Of a DNA stretch of 7,213 bases, positions 4,611 through 7,213 are shown piece by piece. The notes under the pieces are model-generated. The model did no database searches, had not been told where the DNA came from, and saw only the letters and a program-made list of their open reading frames with translations. Source of the DNA: Candidatus Woesearchaeota archaeon. GTDB taxonomy: Archaea > Nanobdellota > Nanobdellia > Woesearchaeales > UBA525. The DNA is taken from contig DUGD01000023.1 of assembly GCA_013331575.1 (NCBI GenBank), forward strand, positions 4,301 to 11,513. The letters run 5' to 3'. The translations under genes and the position numbers were made by a program. How positions within the stretch are numbered: the first letter of the stretch is position 1; each line of letters begins with the position of its first letter.

Positions 4611-4738
4611 TCAATAGCTTGACCACGTCACACCAAATAACTCGGCCATGGACGACTCAACGGTTGCACCACCGGCCCGATTGTGGCGTCCGCACACCAC
4701 CCGGCCTACCACAGCACTCCGTCGGAGATCAACGATGG

Positions 4739-4746
4739 CTTTATAA
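4739..4746 (+). promoter_or_regulatory. TATA box CTTTATAA of elp3
   Basis: CTTTATAA is centred 26.5 bases before the ATG at 4769, predicting a leaderless elp3 mRNA and arguing against the in-frame TTG at 4619. Confidence 0.7.
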
Positions 4747-4768
4747 CTCGACGATCGATCCATCCAGC

Positions 4769-6571
4769 ATGCCCAAGACGCATGCGACAGCCACAAGCAT
4801 TGCAGGCAGCACATCGGCAGACGCAATCCCAAGAACACCGACGTCACTACCGCGGGAATTCATCGATCGCATATTAGGCATCATCGCCGAAAAGCCTGCC
4901 CGGAATGATCTTGTGCGTCGGAAGATGGATCTCGCGAAAGAGATGCATATCGGATTCATCCCGTCGGACATCCTGATCCTCACGCACCTTTCCGGGAGCG
5001 AATTCGAGAGCGCCAAAGAGGCATTACTCACGAAACCGGTCAGGACAGGAAGCGGCGTGACCGTGATAGCGGTGATGACAAAACCATTGCCGTGCCCGCA
5101 CGGGAAATGCACGTATTGCCCGGGAGGCCCGGGAAGTTTCTTCGGAGATGTGCCTCAGAGCTATACAGGACACGAACCCGCGACGATGCGAGGCATGCGC
5201 GCGAAATATGATGCATACACGCAAGTGTACAATCGTCTCGAGCAGTACATCGTCTCAGGGCATAACCCTGAGAAGGTCGAGCTCATCCTCATGGGAGGAA
5301 CATTCCCGAGCTACGACTCCGCGTACCAAGACGAGGTCATCCACGATATATTCCAGGCGATGGACGATTTCTCGGAGCAATTCTATCTTGCAGGGGAACT
5401 CCAATTCGCGGCGTTCAAGGAGTACTTCATGCTCCCCGGCAGCGTCCACGACGCCAAAAGAGGGCTCTCGTTGCAGGCGAGAATCATGGAGTCGAAAGTA
5501 TCGTCGAAACGACGATCACGGACCATTGCGGAGCTGCAGCAGGAGAACGAGACCGCGATGATACGATGCATCGGCCTCACCATCGAGACGAGACCGAGCC
5601 ATGCAAGAACCGACCACGGACTGCGCATGCTCACGCAGGGAGCGACACGCGTTGAGCTCGGTGTGCAGACCACATACGATGATGTGCTCAAAAAAGTGCA
5701 TCGCGACCACACAGTGCAGGACACAAAAGATGCCATATCCGATCTGCGCGATCTCGGATTCAAGCTCAACTTCCACATCATGCTCGGCATGCCGCTCATG
5801 ACGCCCGCGAGGGATATCTCCGCCGCACGCGCGCTCTTCGAAGATCAGGCGTTCCGTCCCGACATGATCAAGCTCTACCCTTGCATGGTGATGCCGGGGA
5901 CTCCGCTGTACTACGAATGGAAAGCAGGCGCGTATTCGCCGTACACGACCGTGCAGGCCGCCGATGTGATATCGGAGATAAAACGTTACGTCCCAGAATA
6001 TACCAGGATCATGCGGATACAACGCGATATCCCGACGAAGGTGACGAGCGCCGGCGTCGGCGAGACGAATCTCCGCCAGACGGTGAAAGAGCTCTGCGAT
6101 ACGAAGGGGATATCCTGCAGATGCATACGCTGCAGAGAGCCCGACAAGATAGCACACACACCCGTACAGCCTGATATTTCGCTCAACACATACGAGTACG
6201 AGGCGTCCGGTGGAAAAGAGTTCTTCATCAGCGCAGAAGACACTGCGAACGACAGGATCATGGGGTTCTGCAGGCTCAGGTTCCCGGCGCGATCGCTGCA
6301 CCAAGAGATAACGTCCGGCACCGCCATCATCCGGGAGCTGCATGTGTACGGGACCGCGACGAGCATCGGCGATGACGGCAGGATACAACACCGCGGCCTG
6401 GGGCGCAAACTGGTCGCGGAAGCGGAACGTATCGCACTCACGAGCGGAAAGGACAAGATGCTCATCATCTCGGGCGTAGGCGTACGCGAATATTATGCCC
6501 GCACAGGCTACCGCTCAATGGGACCATACATGGGGAAACGTCTGGCCGAACACACTCCGAACAACGCATGA
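4769..6571 (+). CDS. elp3: Elp3: tRNA carboxymethyluridine synthase (radical SAM and GNAT)
   Basis: A 600-aa cytoplasmic enzyme that uses acetyl-CoA and S-adenosylmethionine to make the cm5 group on wobble uridine 34 of tRNAs; archaea use it without the other Elongator subunits. After a 30-residue Ala/Thr/Ser-rich N-terminal extension comes the tRNA-binding N-terminal part (PREFIDRILGII, RRKMD, GFIPSDI). The radical SAM domain has cluster cysteines C109, C114 and C117 (CPHGKCTYCPGG, the archaeal C-x4-C-x2-C form) and LMGGTFPSY and ETRPSHA strands. The Elp3-type CRCIRCRE stretch is at 450-457. The C-terminal acetyltransferase domain shows RELHVYG, the acetyl-CoA loop QHRGLG (540-545) and REYYARTGY (573-581). 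All key motifs are intact. The start at ATG 4769 is chosen from the TATA spacing; the 50 extra codons back to TTG 4619 look non-coding. No terminator T tract follows. Confidence 0.96.
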   Translation: MPKTHATATSIAGSTSADAIPRTPTSLPREFIDRILGIIAEKPARNDLVRRKMDLAKEMHIGFIPSDILILTHLSGSEFESAKEALLTKPVRTGSGVTVIAVMTKPLPCPHGKCTYCPGGPGSFFGDVPQSYTGHEPATMRGMRAKYDAYTQVYNRLEQYIVSGHNPEKVELILMGGTFPSYDSAYQDEVIHDIFQAMDDFSEQFYLAGELQFAAFKEYFMLPGSVHDAKRGLSLQARIMESKVSSKRRSRTIAELQQENETAMIRCIGLTIETRPSHARTDHGLRMLTQGATRVELGVQTTYDDVLKKVHRDHTVQDTKDAISDLRDLGFKLNFHIMLGMPLMTPARDISAARALFEDQAFRPDMIKLYPCMVMPGTPLYYEWKAGAYSPYTTVQAADVISEIKRYVPEYTRIMRIQRDIPTKVTSAGVGETNLRQTVKELCDTKGISCRCIRCREPDKIAHTPVQPDISLNTYEYEASGGKEFFISAEDTANDRIMGFCRLRFPARSLHQEITSGTAIIRELHVYGTATSIGDDGRIQHRGLGRKLVAEAERIALTSGKDKMLIISGVGVREYYARTGYRSMGPYMGKRLAEHTPNNA

Positions 6572-6613
6572 TTGCGTACAACAATAACAACCATAATCAC
6601 TACAATAACTAGG

Positions 6614-6621
6614 TATTATAA
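6614..6621 (+). promoter_or_regulatory. Possible TATA box TATTATAA of the malic enzyme gene
   Basis: TATTATAA lies 43 bases after the elp3 stop and predicts a transcript start near 6644, giving the malic enzyme mRNA a leader of about 97 bases. This fits the presence of a Shine-Dalgarno sequence at that gene. Read-through from elp3 cannot be excluded. Confidence 0.45.
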
Positions 6622-6740
6622 CTGACGAGAAACAGGCGCAAATACAGAATGTGAGATAACACGGAATCACACAGCGCATCGCATGATATTCATTTCGCGC
6701 AAGACGCGAGGATGACAGAACTATCGAGGAAGGTGGAGCA

Positions 6741-7213
6741 ATGGATTACGCGAAGGAATCGTTGAGACTGCACGAAGAGCACAAAGGAAAGATATCTGTC
6801 ACGAGCAAAGTGCCGCTCAAGACACGCGACGATCTATCGATCGCGTACACGCCCGGCGTTGCTCAACCCTGCCGGGAGATAGCGAAGAACAAGGATCTTG
6901 CGTATAACTATACCTCGAAAGGAAATCTCGTCGCGGTCGTTTCGGATGGCACCGCTGTGCTCGGACTCGGAAATATCGGCGGTCTCGCAGGGATGCCCGT
7001 CATGGAAGGGAAAGCGATACTATTCAAGGAATTCGGCGACGTAGACGCCTTCCCCATCTGCCTGTCAACACAGGATCCTGACGAGATCATCGCGGTCGTA
7101 AAAGCCATTGCACCCACATTCGGCGGCATCAACCTCGAGGATATCAAGGCGCCCGAGTGCTTCTATGTGGAGGAACGCCTCAAGGCGGCGCTCGACATCC
7201 CGGTCTTCCACGA
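6741..7213 (+). CDS. Malic enzyme, N-terminal part (runs off the window)
   Basis: Oxidative decarboxylation of malate to pyruvate with NAD(P)+, linking the C4-acid pool to pyruvate. The 157 codons present cover most of the N-terminal malic domain. Visible are the catalytic Tyr36 in YTPGVAQPC, the SDGTAVLGLGNIGG strand-loop (68-81), catalytic Lys91 in MEGKAILFKEFG, DVDAFPICL, and the metal-binding E133-D134 in GGINLEDIKAPECF. The sequence stops at VFH, just where the DDQHGTA metal motif is expected. The absence of extra N-terminal domains makes it the short bacterial/archaeal type; cofactor preference cannot be read because the Rossmann domain is outside. The ATG at 6741 follows GGTGGAG at 6732-6738 with ideal spacing. 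The 169-base gap after elp3 holds only a possible TATA box and very short ORFs. Confidence 0.95.
   Translation, partial: MDYAKESLRLHEEHKGKISVTSKVPLKTRDDLSIAYTPGVAQPCREIAKNKDLAYNYTSKGNLVAVVSDGTAVLGLGNIGGLAGMPVMEGKAILFKEFGDVDAFPICLSTQDPDEIIAVVKAIAPTFGGINLEDIKAPECFYVEERLKAALDIPVFH

Noticed and set aside
4619..4768. In-frame TTG start extending elp3 by 50 codons
   Set aside because: The added residues are Pro/His/Thr-rich and non-protein-like, and the TATA box at 4739-4746 lies inside the extension and points to ATG 4769.
5516..6391. Long open frame on the minus strand opposite elp3
   Set aside because: Antisense to a fully intact Elp3 with conserved motifs; its translation is rich in His, Arg and Cys and follows the codon bias of the sense gene.

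Overview
This window looks archaeal. Its promoters are AT-rich TATA boxes embedded in moderately GC-rich DNA. Several genes start at or within a base of the predicted transcription start (leaderless). The other starts have ribosome-binding sites matching the archaeal 16S tail (GGTGA, GGAGG, GGTGG). Gene content agrees: an archaeal preflagellin/prepilin peptidase, a single-polypeptide archaeal-type Elp3 with a C-x4-C-x2-C cluster motif, and Ala/Ser-rich multidomain HIT proteins. A DPANN-type or related lineage is plausible, but the sequence alone does not fix the phylum.

Layout. 1-224: non-coding DNA with two kinds of structured repeat. 225-654 (minus): an unrecognised ~142-residue protein whose start appears separated from its body by a one-base frameshift. 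793-921 (plus): a very acidic 42-residue protein. 922-1390: a gene-free stretch packed with short hairpins, including second copies of both repeat types from the start of the window. 1423-2286 (plus): prepilin peptidase. 2352-4249 (minus): a two-gene operon, first a HIT-fold protein with a duplicated C-terminal helical module, then a second protein that looks like a diverged HIT domain. Both have lost the catalytic HIT histidines. 4250-4768: mostly non-coding, with a strong promoter exactly placed for a 23-codon leaderless ORF. 4769-6571 (plus): elp3. 6741-end (plus): N-terminal part of a malic enzyme.

The genes do not form one pathway: secretion/surface-filament processing, tRNA wobble-uridine modification and central carbon metabolism sit next to each other, and only the HIT pair is clearly an operon. 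The most noteworthy signals are the paired HIT pseudoenzymes, the repeated double-hairpin element with compensatory changes, the constant TATA-to-start distance (which locates starts and exposes the frameshift), and the possible leaderless microprotein upstream of elp3.
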